This document shows positions 51,750-61,384 of a stretch of DNA of 64,000 nt, one piece after another. The notes below the pieces were generated by a model. The model saw nothing but the letters and a program-made list of their open reading frames with translations. It was not told the origin of the DNA and ran no database searches. A program made the position numbers and the translations under genes. The DNA comes from Candidatus Competibacteraceae bacterium (GTDB lineage Bacteria; Pseudomonadota; Gammaproteobacteria; Competibacterales; Competibacteraceae), in assembly GCA_016713505.1 (NCBI GenBank), contig JADJPA010000001.1, positions 744,001 to 808,000 on the forward strand, in the 5' to 3' direction. Positions within the stretch are counted from its first letter, which is position 1; every line of letters starts with the position of its first letter.

Positions 51750-53093
51750 ATGCCAGAGCAGCTACCGCGCGGTTATCTTCCGATTCTCGGCTTTGCCGGG
51801 TTATTGGCCTTGACCGGGCCGGCTCACGCTTCGGGCTTGCAAATCACCGAGCAGAGCGTGACTGGGCTGGGCCGCGCTTTCGCGGGCGGCAGCCTGCCGA
51901 ACGATGACGTTTCCGGTGCTTACTACAATCCTGCCGATATGATGCTCGGCAAAGGCACTCAGGCGCAGGCTGGCATAACCTTTATCGGCATCAGCATGGA
52001 AACGGAAAATTCCGGTTCGAGCGTCCGGCTGCCGGGCAACTTGGGCGCGGTCCTCACCCAGCCGGGCACCGTGCCGGTGTTTGTGACTGTGCCGTCCGCG
52101 GGACGCAACGACGACGGCGGCACCGATAAACTGGTGCCCAACGGTTATTACGCCATGGATATCAATGACCGGATGCGGTTTGGCCTCGGCATCACCGCGC
52201 CCTTTGCGGTCAGCACCAGCTACGGCAGAAACTGGATCGGACGCTACCACGCGGTCAATTCAGATCTGCTGACGGTCGACGTCAATCCCTCCATCGCCTA
52301 TCGCATCAACGAGAGCTTCTCCATCGGGGCGGGGGTCAGCGCCCAGTATGCCGAAGCGAAGCTCAGCCAAGCGCTGTTCAATCCGCTGAGCGCTTTCACC
52401 AAGGATGGCTATGCGGCTGTCAAGGCCGACGGCTGGGCGTTTGGTTACAATTTAGGCGCCCTGTATGAATACGATGCCAACACCCGGTTCAGCCTCAGCT
52501 ATCGGTCGCGCATCAAGCATTCGGTCGACGGCGATCGAACCATTTCCGACTACATTCCGAGCCGCAACGGCACGGTGTCCGCCAAGGCGGATGTAACCTT
52601 GCCAGACTGGGTGGGGCTGGCGGCTTACCGGCGGCTCGACGACCGCTGGGCGGTGATGGGTGGGGTGCGCTGGACCAACTGGAGCGTGTTCGACAAGCTG
52701 GAAATCGATTTTGGCGACGGCTCGAAAAGTGTCACGCCGGAGCATTGGAAGGATAGCTGGTCGTTCGGGATCGCCGTCAGTTACGACTACAATCCAGATT
52801 GGACTTTCCGGACGGGTTACGTCCACGATCAAACCCCGGTTCCCTCCACGGAATTTCGCACCCCGCGCATTCCCGACAACGACCGCAACGCTTTTGCGCT
52901 CGGCTTCACCTATCATCCCAACCCGCAGCTCGCCGTCGACTTTGGCTATATGTACATCAAGTTCGCCGACGGCGGCACCGAAAACACCATCAATCTGATT
53001 CCCGCGCCCGCCGGACTGATTACCGATACGCTGCGGATCGACTACAGCGGTACGGGCAATTTGATCGGCTTGCAGGCCAGCTACCGATTTTGA
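51750..53093 (+). CDS. FadL-family outer membrane transporter
   Basis: 447 residues: a signal peptide (cleavage about residue 27, AHA) followed by SGLQITEQSVTGLGRAFAGG, the classic N-terminal hatch segment of FadL/TodX porins that carry long-chain fatty acids or hydrophobic compounds. The rest alternates barrel strands and ends in the aromatic-terminated YRF, with NPAD-type YYNPADMMLGKG after the hatch. GAGGACCGACCC precedes the ATG. Its position before the beta-oxidation genes suggests uptake of fatty acids. Confidence 0.92.
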   Translation: MPEQLPRGYLPILGFAGLLALTGPAHASGLQITEQSVTGLGRAFAGGSLPNDDVSGAYYNPADMMLGKGTQAQAGITFIGISMETENSGSSVRLPGNLGAVLTQPGTVPVFVTVPSAGRNDDGGTDKLVPNGYYAMDINDRMRFGLGITAPFAVSTSYGRNWIGRYHAVNSDLLTVDVNPSIAYRINESFSIGAGVSAQYAEAKLSQALFNPLSAFTKDGYAAVKADGWAFGYNLGALYEYDANTRFSLSYRSRIKHSVDGDRTISDYIPSRNGTVSAKADVTLPDWVGLAAYRRLDDRWAVMGGVRWTNWSVFDKLEIDFGDGSKSVTPEHWKDSWSFGIAVSYDYNPDWTFRTGYVHDQTPVPSTEFRTPRIPDNDRNAFALGFTYHPNPQLAVDFGYMYIKFADGGTENTINLIPAPAGLITDTLRIDYSGTGNLIGLQASYRF

Positions 53094-53127
53094 GTCGTCC
53101 GTAGCCGTAGATCAGCCAAATCGGCAA

Positions 53128-53157
53128 AGCCGGGGATACTGACCCGGCTTTATGTTT
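53128..53157 (+). terminator. Possible terminator after the FadL-like gene
   Basis: A 7-bp GC-rich stem (AGCCGGG at 53128-53134, loop of eight, CCCGGCT at 53143-53149) is followed by TTATGTTT. The T content is low, so termination may be partial; it separates the porin gene from the beta-oxidation pair. Confidence 0.5.
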
Positions 53158-53226
53158 GAGGGTGCGGCGGAGGATACTGAGCGTGTGACCGCGTGTCTCG
53201 ACAGCCTGAAGCGAGGAGTTTGACGC

Positions 53227-55587
53227 ATGAATAACGCAGCAGCCATCCGCCGGGTGGCGGTTCTGGGCGCGGGGGTGATGGGCGCGCAGATCGCCGCCCA
53301 TCTGGCCAACGCCGATGTGCCGGTGGTGTTGTTCGACCTACCGGCCAAGGACGGCGATCCCAACGGGATCGCGACCAAGGCCATCGCCAATCTGGCCAAG
53401 TTGAATCCCGCGCCGCTGGCGGTCAAGGAGCGGGTCGAGCTGATCCAACCCGCCAATTACGACCAGCATCTGGAGCTGTTGCGAAGCTGCGATCTGGTGA
53501 TCGAGGCCATCGCCGAGCGCCCGGACTGGAAGGCCGATCTCTACCGCCGCATCGCGCCCCATCTCAACGATCGGGCGATTTTGGCGACCAACACCTCCGG
53601 CTTGCGGCTGAATTTGTTGGCCGATTCGGTGCCGGAACAGGCGCGGGCGCGTTTTTGCGGCATTCACTTCTTCAATCCGCCGCGCTACATGGCGCTGGTC
53701 GAACTGATTCCCTGCGCGGCCACCGATCCGGCCATCCTCGATTTGTTGGAAACCTTCCTGGTCAGCACCTTGGGCAAGGGCGTGGTGCGGGCCAAGGACA
53801 CCCCCAACTTCATCGCCAACCGCATCGGCGTGTTTTCGATGGCCGCCATCATGCACCACACCCAGGCGTTCGGACTCGGCCTGGATTTGGTGGATGCGCT
53901 GACCGGTCCCGCCATCGGCCGGGCCAAGAGCGCGACCTATCGCACCGCCGACATCGTCGGTCTGGACACCATGGGCCATGTGCTCAAGGGCTCGGCGCTG
54001 GCGCTGGAACACGATCCCTGGCGCAAGTATTACACCGTGCCGGCATGGCTCGGCGGCTTGATCGAGAAAGGCGCGCTCGGCCAGAAGACCGGGGCTGGCT
54101 TCTACGCCGGCAAGGGCAAGCAGGTGCTCGATCCGGCCACCGGCGCTTATCAAAACGCCGGCGCCAAGCCCGATGAGGCGGTGCGGGCGATTTTAAAGAT
54201 CAAGCATCCGTCCGAGAAATTCACCGCCCTGCGCGCCAGCGACCACCCGCAAGCGCAATTTTTGTGGGCGATCCACCGCGATGTGTTCCATTACGCGGCG
54301 GTGCTGCTGGCGGAAATCGCCGATAACGCCCGCGATGTCGATTTCGCCATCCGCTGGGGTTTCGGCTGGAGTCTGGGACCGTTTGAGATCTGGCAGGCGG
54401 CCGGTTGGAAACAGGTGGCCGCGTGGATCAAGGAAGACATCGCCGCCGGCAAGGCGATGACCGACGCGCCACTGCCGGCCTGGGTCGATCAAATCGACGG
54501 CCCGCACCAGCCGCAAGGCTCTTATTCGGCGGCGGAAAACGCCTATCAGCCGCGCTCCAAGTTGCCGGTGTACCAGCGCCAGCTTTACCCCGAACAGGTG
54601 TTGGGCGAAGCGCCGCACCGTTACGGTGAAACGGTGTTCGAAAACAGCGGCGCGCGGCTGTGGACCACCGGCGACGGCATCGGCGTGCTGAGCTTCAAAA
54701 GCAAGCTGCACGTCATCGGCGACGATGTGCTGGACGGCGTGCTGGAGAGTTTGAAAATCGCCGAACAGCGCTTCGACGGCCTCGTCATCTGGCAAACCGA
54801 AGCGCCGTTCAGCGCCGGAGCCAATCTGGCCCAAGCGGTGCCGGTAGTGCTGGCCGGCGATTTCGCGACCTTCGAGAACACGGTCGCTAAATTCCAACGC
54901 GCCACCAGCGCGCTGCGCACTTCGGCGATCCCGGTGGTGGGCGCGGCGCAGGGGCTGGCGCTCGGCGGCGGCTGCGAGTTTTTGATGCATTGCGACCGGG
55001 TGGTGGCGGCGCTGGAAAGCTACATCGGTTTGGTCGAGGTCGGGGTCGGCCTGATTCCGGCCGGTGGCGGTTGCAAGGAGTTCGCTCTTCGGGCCATGCA
55101 CGAAGCCAAGGGCGGCGATTTGCTACCGTTTCTACGCTCGTACTTTGAGGCGATGGCGATGGCCAAGGTGTCGCGCAGCGCCGAGGAGGCCAAGCAACTG
55201 GGCTATCTGAAACCGACTGATATCATCATCTTTAACCCGCACGAACTGCTGTACGTCGCCAAGGCGCAAGCGCGGGCGCTGGCCGAGGCCGGCTACCGGC
55301 CGCCGCAACCGCGCTCGATCCGCGTGGCGGGGCGCACCGGCATCGCCGCCTGCCAGATGGCGCTGGTCAACCTGCGCGACGGCGGATTTATTTCGCCGCA
55401 CGATTACACCTTGGGCGTCAAGATCGCGACGGCCCTGTGCGGCGGCGAGGTCGATCCCGACGCGCGGGTCGATGAAGCGTGGCTGCTCGGTTTGGAGCGT
55501 AAGGCCTTCGTCGAACTGGCGAAAACGCCGCTCACTCAGGCCCGGATCGAGTCCATGCTCAAGACCGGCAAGCCGCTGCGTAACTGA
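53227..55587 (+). CDS. 3-hydroxyacyl-CoA dehydrogenase/enoyl-CoA hydratase (FadN-type)
   Basis: 786 residues catalysing hydration and NAD-dependent oxidation in beta-oxidation. The dehydrogenase half is N-terminal (about 1-420): Rossmann VAVLGAGVMGAQIAAHLANA, then GIHFFNPPRYMALVELI with the catalytic His and TPNFIANRIG. The crotonase half is C-terminal (about 475-680) with QGLALGGGCEFLMHCDRVV and an oxyanion hole. E. coli FadB has the opposite order, so this is the FadN (YusL)-like architecture. A GCGAGGAG site precedes the ATG. The following thiolase overlaps or abuts the stop. Confidence 0.93.
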   Translation: MNNAAAIRRVAVLGAGVMGAQIAAHLANADVPVVLFDLPAKDGDPNGIATKAIANLAKLNPAPLAVKERVELIQPANYDQHLELLRSCDLVIEAIAERPDWKADLYRRIAPHLNDRAILATNTSGLRLNLLADSVPEQARARFCGIHFFNPPRYMALVELIPCAATDPAILDLLETFLVSTLGKGVVRAKDTPNFIANRIGVFSMAAIMHHTQAFGLGLDLVDALTGPAIGRAKSATYRTADIVGLDTMGHVLKGSALALEHDPWRKYYTVPAWLGGLIEKGALGQKTGAGFYAGKGKQVLDPATGAYQNAGAKPDEAVRAILKIKHPSEKFTALRASDHPQAQFLWAIHRDVFHYAAVLLAEIADNARDVDFAIRWGFGWSLGPFEIWQAAGWKQVAAWIKEDIAAGKAMTDAPLPAWVDQIDGPHQPQGSYSAAENAYQPRSKLPVYQRQLYPEQVLGEAPHRYGETVFENSGARLWTTGDGIGVLSFKSKLHVIGDDVLDGVLESLKIAEQRFDGLVIWQTEAPFSAGANLAQAVPVVLAGDFATFENTVAKFQRATSALRTSAIPVVGAAQGLALGGGCEFLMHCDRVVAALESYIGLVEVGVGLIPAGGGCKEFALRAMHEAKGGDLLPFLRSYFEAMAMAKVSRSAEEAKQLGYLKPTDIIIFNPHELLYVAKAQARALAEAGYRPPQPRSIRVAGRTGIAACQMALVNLRDGGFISPHDYTLGVKIATALCGGEVDPDARVDEAWLLGLERKAFVELAKTPLTQARIESMLKTGKPLRN

Positions 55588-55604
55588 TGGCTGGGAGACT
55601 GCTG

Positions 55605-56801
55605 ATGGGCAAACAAATTCAGGATGCTTACATCGTGGCCGCCGCCCGCACCCCGGTCGGCAAGGTGCGCGGCGCGTTTCGCAACACCCGCCCGGACGAC
55701 CTGCTCGCCCATGTATTGCGCGGCGTGATGGCGCAATGTCCGGGTCTGGACCCCCAGCAAATCGGCGATGTGATCGTCGGTTGCGCCATGCCGGAAGCCG
55801 AGCAGGGCATGAACGTGGCGCGGATCGGGCTGTTGCTGGCCGGTCTGCCGGATAGCGTGCCGGGCATGACCATCAACCGCTTCTGCGCGTCCGGCTTGCA
55901 GGCGGTGGCGCAAGCCGCCGACCGCATCCGCTTGGGCGAGGCCGACGCGATGCTGGCCGCCGGCACCGAAACCATGACCATGATCCCGATGGGCGGCAAC
56001 AAGATCGCGCTCAACTCGGAGGTGTTCGCCAGGGAGGAGAACATCGGCATCGCCTACGGCATGGGGCTGACGGCGGAGAAGGTGGCGGAGCAGTGGAAAA
56101 TCTCGCGCGAGGAGCAAGACGCTTTCGCGGTGGAAAGCCACCGGCGCGCCGTCGCCGCCATCGCCGGCGGCGAATTCAAGCAGGAAATCCTGCCCTACAC
56201 CGTGCTCGACCGCTCGCCGGACAGTCAAACCATGCAGGTGCGCGTTCGCGAGCGGGTGGTGGAGCACGACGAAGGCCCGCGCCCAGATTCCAGTCTGGAG
56301 GGTCTGGCCAAGCTCAAGCCGGTGTTCGCCGCGCGCGGCAGCGTCACCGCCGGCAACAGCTCGCAGATGAGCGATGGCGCGGGGGCGGTGTTGCTGATGA
56401 GCGAGCGGTTGGTCTCGCAATTGAATCTGAAGCCCTTGACCCGCTTCGTCAGCTACGCGGTGGCTGGGGTGCCGCCGCGCATCATGGGCATCGGCCCGCT
56501 CGCGGCGATTCCCAAAGCCTTGGAACTGGCTGGATTAACGCAAGACCAACTCGATTGGGTCGAGCTGAACGAGGCGTTCGCCGCCCAAAGTCTGGCGGTG
56601 ATTCGCGATCTCAAACTCGATTCGGCTAAGATCAACCCGCTCGGCGGGGCGATCGCGCTCGGCCATCCGTTGGGCGCGACCGGCGCGATCCGCACCGCCA
56701 CGTTGGTGCACGGCCTGCGCCGGCGCGGCGGAAAATACGGCATGGTCACCATGTGCATCGGCACCGGCATGGGCGCGGCCGGGATATTTGAGGCGCTGTA
56801 A
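55605..56801 (+). CDS. fadA: Acetyl-CoA acyltransferase (3-ketoacyl-CoA thiolase)
   Basis: 398 residues performing the last step of beta-oxidation. GGGAG (55593-55597) is seven bases before the ATG at 55605, giving MGKQIQDAYIVAAARTPVGK; an ATG at 55587 overlapping the previous stop is the alternative. Active-site residues: Cys in NRFCASGLQAVAQAA (about residue 92), His in ELNEAFAAQ-adjacent GGAIALGHPLGATG, and the C-terminal Cys in GTGMGAAGIFE-preceding MCIGTG. Forms the functional pair with the FadN-type protein. Confidence 0.95.
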   Translation: MGKQIQDAYIVAAARTPVGKVRGAFRNTRPDDLLAHVLRGVMAQCPGLDPQQIGDVIVGCAMPEAEQGMNVARIGLLLAGLPDSVPGMTINRFCASGLQAVAQAADRIRLGEADAMLAAGTETMTMIPMGGNKIALNSEVFAREENIGIAYGMGLTAEKVAEQWKISREEQDAFAVESHRRAVAAIAGGEFKQEILPYTVLDRSPDSQTMQVRVRERVVEHDEGPRPDSSLEGLAKLKPVFAARGSVTAGNSSQMSDGAGAVLLMSERLVSQLNLKPLTRFVSYAVAGVPPRIMGIGPLAAIPKALELAGLTQDQLDWVELNEAFAAQSLAVIRDLKLDSAKINPLGGAIALGHPLGATGAIRTATLVHGLRRRGGKYGMVTMCIGTGMGAAGIFEAL

Positions 56802-56832
56802 CTGAACTTGCTTTGAAAAAAGGGATACCTCC

Positions 56833-57588
56833 ATGAATGCAATGCGCGTGACGGCAGGGGGCGGTTGGGGCTGGATCGTCGAGGGTTGGCGATTGTTTGC
56901 CAGAGCGCCCGGAATCTGGTTGGTCATCATGCTGATCTACCTGGGAATCAGCGTAGTGCTGTCGTTTATTCCCTTCGTTGGCACGCTGGCTTACGCGCTC
57001 TTGTCGCCTGTGCTGGCCGGAGGAATGCTCTACGGCGCGGCGGCGCTGGATCGAGGCGAATCCTTGGAGATCGGCCACTTGTTCCAGGGCTTCAAGGATC
57101 AGGACCGGATGGGGCCTTTGGTCGTGCTCGGCCTGATCAGTTTGGCCGCCGGCGTGCTGATGGCGCTGGTCATGTTCGTGTTCATGGGCGGGGGGCTGTT
57201 GCTGGGAGGCGCTTTGGATCATACCGGCGCGGTCGTGCCCCCCGAATCCATGGGCGGCATTTTCGTCGGCTTCGGGTTGATTGCCTTCTTAATCATCCTC
57301 GCCATCAGTTTTCTGGTCGCCATGGCGCTGTTCTACGGCGTGCCGCTGGTGATGTTGGCCGGGCAGCACGCTTGGCCGGCCATTCAAGACAGTATTGCCG
57401 CTTGCTGGATCAATTTTCTGCCGCTGCTGGTGTTTGGGCTGATCTATTTCGTGTTGGGGATTGTGGCGATCATTCCGTTAGGGCTGGGTTTTCTGGTGCT
57501 GGGGCCGGTGACGGTCGGCGCGATCTACGCCAGTTACCGTGAGGTTTTCCAAGGACCAGCGCGGCCGTCGATCAGTTTGGCAAAATAA
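56833..57588 (+). CDS. BPSS1780-family membrane protein
   Basis: 251 residues with five to six membrane helices. The N-terminal RVTAGGGWGWIVEGWRLFAR before the first helix and the Trp/Gly-rich linkers fit the BPSS1780 family, widespread in Proteobacteria and of unknown function. LFQGFKDQDRMGPLV between helices 2 and 3 is typical. An AAAGGGATACCTCC site precedes the ATG. It follows the thiolase by 31 bases and may share its transcript. Confidence 0.85.
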   Translation: MNAMRVTAGGGWGWIVEGWRLFARAPGIWLVIMLIYLGISVVLSFIPFVGTLAYALLSPVLAGGMLYGAAALDRGESLEIGHLFQGFKDQDRMGPLVVLGLISLAAGVLMALVMFVFMGGGLLLGGALDHTGAVVPPESMGGIFVGFGLIAFLIILAISFLVAMALFYGVPLVMLAGQHAWPAIQDSIAACWINFLPLLVFGLIYFVLGIVAIIPLGLGFLVLGPVTVGAIYASYREVFQGPARPSISLAK

Positions 57589-57741
57589 AACGCCAGGGAT
57601 AGCAGGCTCGATAACCCTAAGCCGGAAGCGCGCCGCTCGTGGGGGTTGACGGCGGGTTTCGAGGCGCGGTAACGCCAGGAATAGGGGGGATTGCACTAGG
57701 AACAGGCGTCAATCCCGCTTCTAGAGCGTCGTGCATCCTGG

Positions 57742-57960
57742 CTAATCGACCCCGGAAAACAGCGATTTGATCAATCGTGTCCGCAGTAGCTCCACCGCTT
57801 CGAAAACCTCCGCCGCGGTTTCCGCGTATAGCGGTCCCGTCTCGCGATAGATGCTGCCCTGATTGCCCACAAGGCTCACTGTAACTCGGATTTTCGTCAC
57901 CATTTTGGACCGCTGCCTGTCCCATATCAGCGCTTTGTCGGCGGTAATCGCTAATGGCAT
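57742..57960 (-). CDS. Small hypothetical protein
   Basis: 72 residues, no family recognised. The composition is protein-like (mixed alpha/beta: TKIRVTVSLVGNQG followed by a helix AAEVFEAVELLRTRLIK) with no signal peptide. GGGGAT on the minus strand lies about eight bases before the ATG. The opposing and alternative frames in this stretch look spurious by composition. Moderate to low confidence; it could be a non-conserved reading frame. Confidence 0.4.
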   Translation of the reverse strand: MPLAITADKALIWDRQRSKMVTKIRVTVSLVGNQGSIYRETGPLYAETAAEVFEAVELLRTRLIKSLFSGVD

Positions 57961-58092
57961 GATGGCATCCCCACTGTTCGATCCCCATTTCAGCCCGGAC
58001 GGCGTGTTCGGGCCAATCCACGCGTTGGCGTCAGTTCGAGGGATGCATATTGAATGCCAGTGATTCGAGGGTGCCTGCTTCCTCCGAGGAGG

Positions 58093-61000
58093 TCAGCAGA
58101 CAGTCAGAGCGGGGTGTTCGGCGCTGGGCCGGTCGAAGTGGTAGCCTTGGGCCAGATCGATTCCCAGGTCGCGGATCATATCGAGCGTGGCCGCATCCTC
58201 GACGAACTCGGCGACCGTGGTTTTGTGCAGGCCGCGCGCCACTTCCACCATGGCCCGGATGAACACTTGATTGTCGTAGTTGTTGGGTAGATCGCGGATG
58301 AACAAACCGTCGATCTTGAGCACTTTGACGTTCAGGTATTTCAAGTAAGCGAAGGTGGAGAAACCGCTGCCGAAATCATCCAGACACACGCCGCAGCCGA
58401 CCTGCTGGATGGCTTCGATAAAACGCTGCGCGTCCTGCACGTCAGAGACGGCGGCGGTCTCGGTCAGCTCGACCAACAGCCGTTGCGGGGCGACTTCACA
58501 GTCCGCCAGCAGCCGCCGGATGAACTGGGGTAGCGTCGGATCGTCGAAGGTGCGGCCCGAGAGGTTGACCGCCAACGGCGGCAAATCGGGGTGTTGGCCC
58601 AGCAAGTTGATGCTCTGTCTCAATACCCAGCGGTCGATATCGAGCACTTGGCCGCTCTTTTCGGCCAGATGGATGAATTGACCCGGCAAAATCGGATAAT
58701 CGGGTTGATCCGGATTGCGCATCCGCAGTAATACTTCAAGATGGCTGAGGGTTCGGTCTTGAGTGTGATAGACCCCCTGAAAATGTAGGTCGAACAAATC
58801 GTCGTCCAGCGCTTGTGCGATCCGGCTGTTCCAGTTCAGCCGCCGCACCATCGCTTCGGTCGAATCGCGGTCGGGATCATACAGGGTCCAGGTGTTCTTG
58901 CCCTGATTTTTCGCTTGATACATCGCGGTATCGGCATGGGCCACCAACTCTTCCACGCTGTTGCCGTGCTCGGGAAAAACGGCGACTCCCACGCTGGCCG
59001 TCAGACGCAGATTTGTCCCCTGAAAGCGAAAGGGTATCGCCGAGACCGTATCCACGATCCGAGCGGGGAGCGCGCCGGGTTCATAGCCGGTTCCGAGCGT
59101 GCTGAGAATGGCGAATTCGTCCCCGCCGAGCCGAGCGAACATTTCTGTCGCCCGGACGTGGGCGGCAATTTCTCCGGCCGTTCGCACCAGAACCGTGTCG
59201 CCGGCCCGATGGCCGAAGGTATCGTTGATCGCTTTGAATTCGTCCAGATCGAAATAGATCACCGCGAACTTACCGCCTTCGCGCAACGCGCCGGCGATTT
59301 TCTGTTCCAGCTGCTTTTGAAAACTGTGCCGGTTCGCCAGGCCGGTCAGCGGGTCGCGCTCGGCCAGATACAGGAGTTGCTGGGCGGTCTGGCGTTCGTG
59401 AGTGATATCCTCGTACAGCCACAAACGGCCCAGCATGTGTTCTTCGTTGTCCATGACCGGATAGGACATTTGCGTCAGGATGCGGCCGTCGTATAGATCG
59501 ATTTCGCAGCGCTCGCTGATTTCGTGAGTGTCTTGCACTTGCAAGACGAAGCGCGAGGCGTGGTCCGGTCGGGCGAAGCGATGGGTGGAATGTTCCAGGA
59601 TGTCGCGGGTCGGACGGCCGATCAGGTTCGGCGTTTCATCGTCGATGGCCCACATCCGCAGGAAAGCCGGATTGAGGTATTCCACGCATTGTTGGTTGTC
59701 CTCGAACAGGATGCCGACGCTCATGGCCGCCAATAACGCGCGCAGCCGGCCCTGTTCGCGTCGGGTCACCGCCAGCAGTTCCCGTTGCCGCAATTCGGCG
59801 ACCCGTAGTTCCTCGACGGTTCTCGCCAGTTCCGCTTCGGCTTGCTTGTGTTGGGTGATGTCGGCATGGGTTCCCAACAGGCGCAGCGGCTGACCTTGCT
59901 CGTCCCGTCGGACGATGCTGCCGAGCGAAAGAATCCAGATCCAATCGCCGGCTTTGGTGCGCTGGCGGAATTCCATCCGGTAATCGGCAAGCTCTCCGGC
60001 CAAGTAAGCTCGGTAGGTGCGAGCGACTCGCTCGTGGTCGTCTGGATGCAGCCTGGCGATCCAGGTCGCGCTCGTCTCATGGAACTCGGCGGGATCGTAA
60101 CCGAGCATTCGCGCGTACTCGGGACTGACAATGACATCGTCGGTTTGAACGTTCAGATCGTAAAGGCCCTGATTGGTGGCCGCCAGCGCCAAGCGCAGCC
60201 GCTCCTCGCTTTCCCGTAAAGCGATCTCGGCCCGCTGGCGCTCGCCGATTTCTTGTTCGAGCGCGCTGTTGGCGGCGGCCAGCGCCCGGTTGCGAGCGGC
60301 TACGGTGCCGGCCCGATCATACAATTGCCGGTAGGCATGACTGAGCTGTTCCAACATTTCATTGAAGATTCGCCCGAGTTGCTCGACTTCGAAAACACCG
60401 TGAGAGTCGAAGCGGTGGTCCAACGAGCCGCTTTTGATAACCCGCCGAGCGACGGATTCCAGCTCGCGCAGCGGATGGGTCAGATAATGCGCGCCCGCCT
60501 TGGCAAGGCCGAAGACCGCCAGCATCACGCTGGCTCCCAGCGCGGCGTAGATGAAGAACAAGCGGTTCAAGGATGCCGTCAAAATGTCCCGATCCACCGA
60601 CGCTTCGACGGCGAGTTCCAGCGGTTGCAAGACAGCCGGTACGAGTAACCTCTCCGTATGCACCAAACGCTCTGGATCGCCTGAAGAGTCGGGCGGCGGC
60701 GTGGCCGTGGCGTGTCTGGAATGAATGAGCCGCAGCGCGATGCGCGGGCTGTTGGAATGCGAAGGCGCGAATTGCAGGCGGGCGAGCGCGACTTTGTAGA
60801 GCAGAGCGCCTTCCGGTGAGAGCGTGCGGGAATAGAAGATCGGTTCGGCTACCAGTAAATAATCCCCGCCGGCGTCCGTCCCCAGCACCGCATAGGATTT
60901 GCCGTCCTCCAGGACTTGGCGCCGCCAATCGTGCGCTTCAAGGGGCAACTCACCGTTTCCGGCGATGGAGTGGCCTTCGAAATCCGCCAGCGCCAGCACC

Positions 61001-61380
61001 ACGGGCACATCGTTGATGCTGGAAAAATCCTTGAGGAAAGGCATCAGGGCGGTTTGACGGGTCAGACTGTCCATCAGCGCGTTCAGGATCAGCGTGTTTT
61101 CCGCCAGTTTGCTCAAGGTCGTCGTGACGGCGCGCAAGGTATTGCCCAGTTGTTGGGCATACAGGGAAGCTTGGGTTCTCAGGGCGCCAACTTCATTATC
61201 GATCAGTTGCCTGCGGGTGAAGGTATAGGACAAACCGCCGATCAGCAGCACGAAGCCGAAGGTCAAACCCGTTGCCGCGAGCGCGATCCGAGTCGCCAAG
61301 CGCGTCCTGGGCAGTTTCGCCGCGGTTTGTGGTTCTGTACTCGACGATGCGTCGGTCGCGCTCCCTTGACGGCGTGCCAT
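58093..61380 (-). CDS. Membrane PAS-GGDEF-EAL c-di-GMP enzyme
   Basis: 1095 residues: TM1 (about 31-52), a periplasmic Cache-like sensor (about 55-270), TM2 (about 272-294), HAMP (about 296-350), coiled coil, PAS-PAC (about 395-515), a second PAS (about 535-660), GGDEF (about 670-835) and EAL (about 850-1090). GGDEF is intact (RLGGDEFAIL), but the upstream inhibitory site reads RATE in place of RxxD. In the EAL domain the motif is EVL, yet VNLS, ELTE, DDFGSG, LKID, AEFVED and QGYHF keep the catalytic residues, so phosphodiesterase activity is possible. The start is five bases after the stop of the binding-protein gene, with GGGAG before it. Confidence 0.93.
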   Translation of the reverse strand: MARRQGSATDASSSTEPQTAAKLPRTRLATRIALAATGLTFGFVLLIGGLSYTFTRRQLIDNEVGALRTQASLYAQQLGNTLRAVTTTLSKLAENTLILNALMDSLTRQTALMPFLKDFSSINDVPVVLALADFEGHSIAGNGELPLEAHDWRRQVLEDGKSYAVLGTDAGGDYLLVAEPIFYSRTLSPEGALLYKVALARLQFAPSHSNSPRIALRLIHSRHATATPPPDSSGDPERLVHTERLLVPAVLQPLELAVEASVDRDILTASLNRLFFIYAALGASVMLAVFGLAKAGAHYLTHPLRELESVARRVIKSGSLDHRFDSHGVFEVEQLGRIFNEMLEQLSHAYRQLYDRAGTVAARNRALAAANSALEQEIGERQRAEIALRESEERLRLALAATNQGLYDLNVQTDDVIVSPEYARMLGYDPAEFHETSATWIARLHPDDHERVARTYRAYLAGELADYRMEFRQRTKAGDWIWILSLGSIVRRDEQGQPLRLLGTHADITQHKQAEAELARTVEELRVAELRQRELLAVTRREQGRLRALLAAMSVGILFEDNQQCVEYLNPAFLRMWAIDDETPNLIGRPTRDILEHSTHRFARPDHASRFVLQVQDTHEISERCEIDLYDGRILTQMSYPVMDNEEHMLGRLWLYEDITHERQTAQQLLYLAERDPLTGLANRHSFQKQLEQKIAGALREGGKFAVIYFDLDEFKAINDTFGHRAGDTVLVRTAGEIAAHVRATEMFARLGGDEFAILSTLGTGYEPGALPARIVDTVSAIPFRFQGTNLRLTASVGVAVFPEHGNSVEELVAHADTAMYQAKNQGKNTWTLYDPDRDSTEAMVRRLNWNSRIAQALDDDLFDLHFQGVYHTQDRTLSHLEVLLRMRNPDQPDYPILPGQFIHLAEKSGQVLDIDRWVLRQSINLLGQHPDLPPLAVNLSGRTFDDPTLPQFIRRLLADCEVAPQRLLVELTETAAVSDVQDAQRFIEAIQQVGCGVCLDDFGSGFSTFAYLKYLNVKVLKIDGLFIRDLPNNYDNQVFIRAMVEVARGLHKTTVAEFVEDAATLDMIRDLGIDLAQGYHFDRPSAEHPALTVC

Positions 61381-61384
61381 CCGT

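Noticed and set aside
54193..55101. 302-codon minus-strand frame over the FadN-type gene
   Set aside because: Shadow frame with no ribosome site or recognisable domain.
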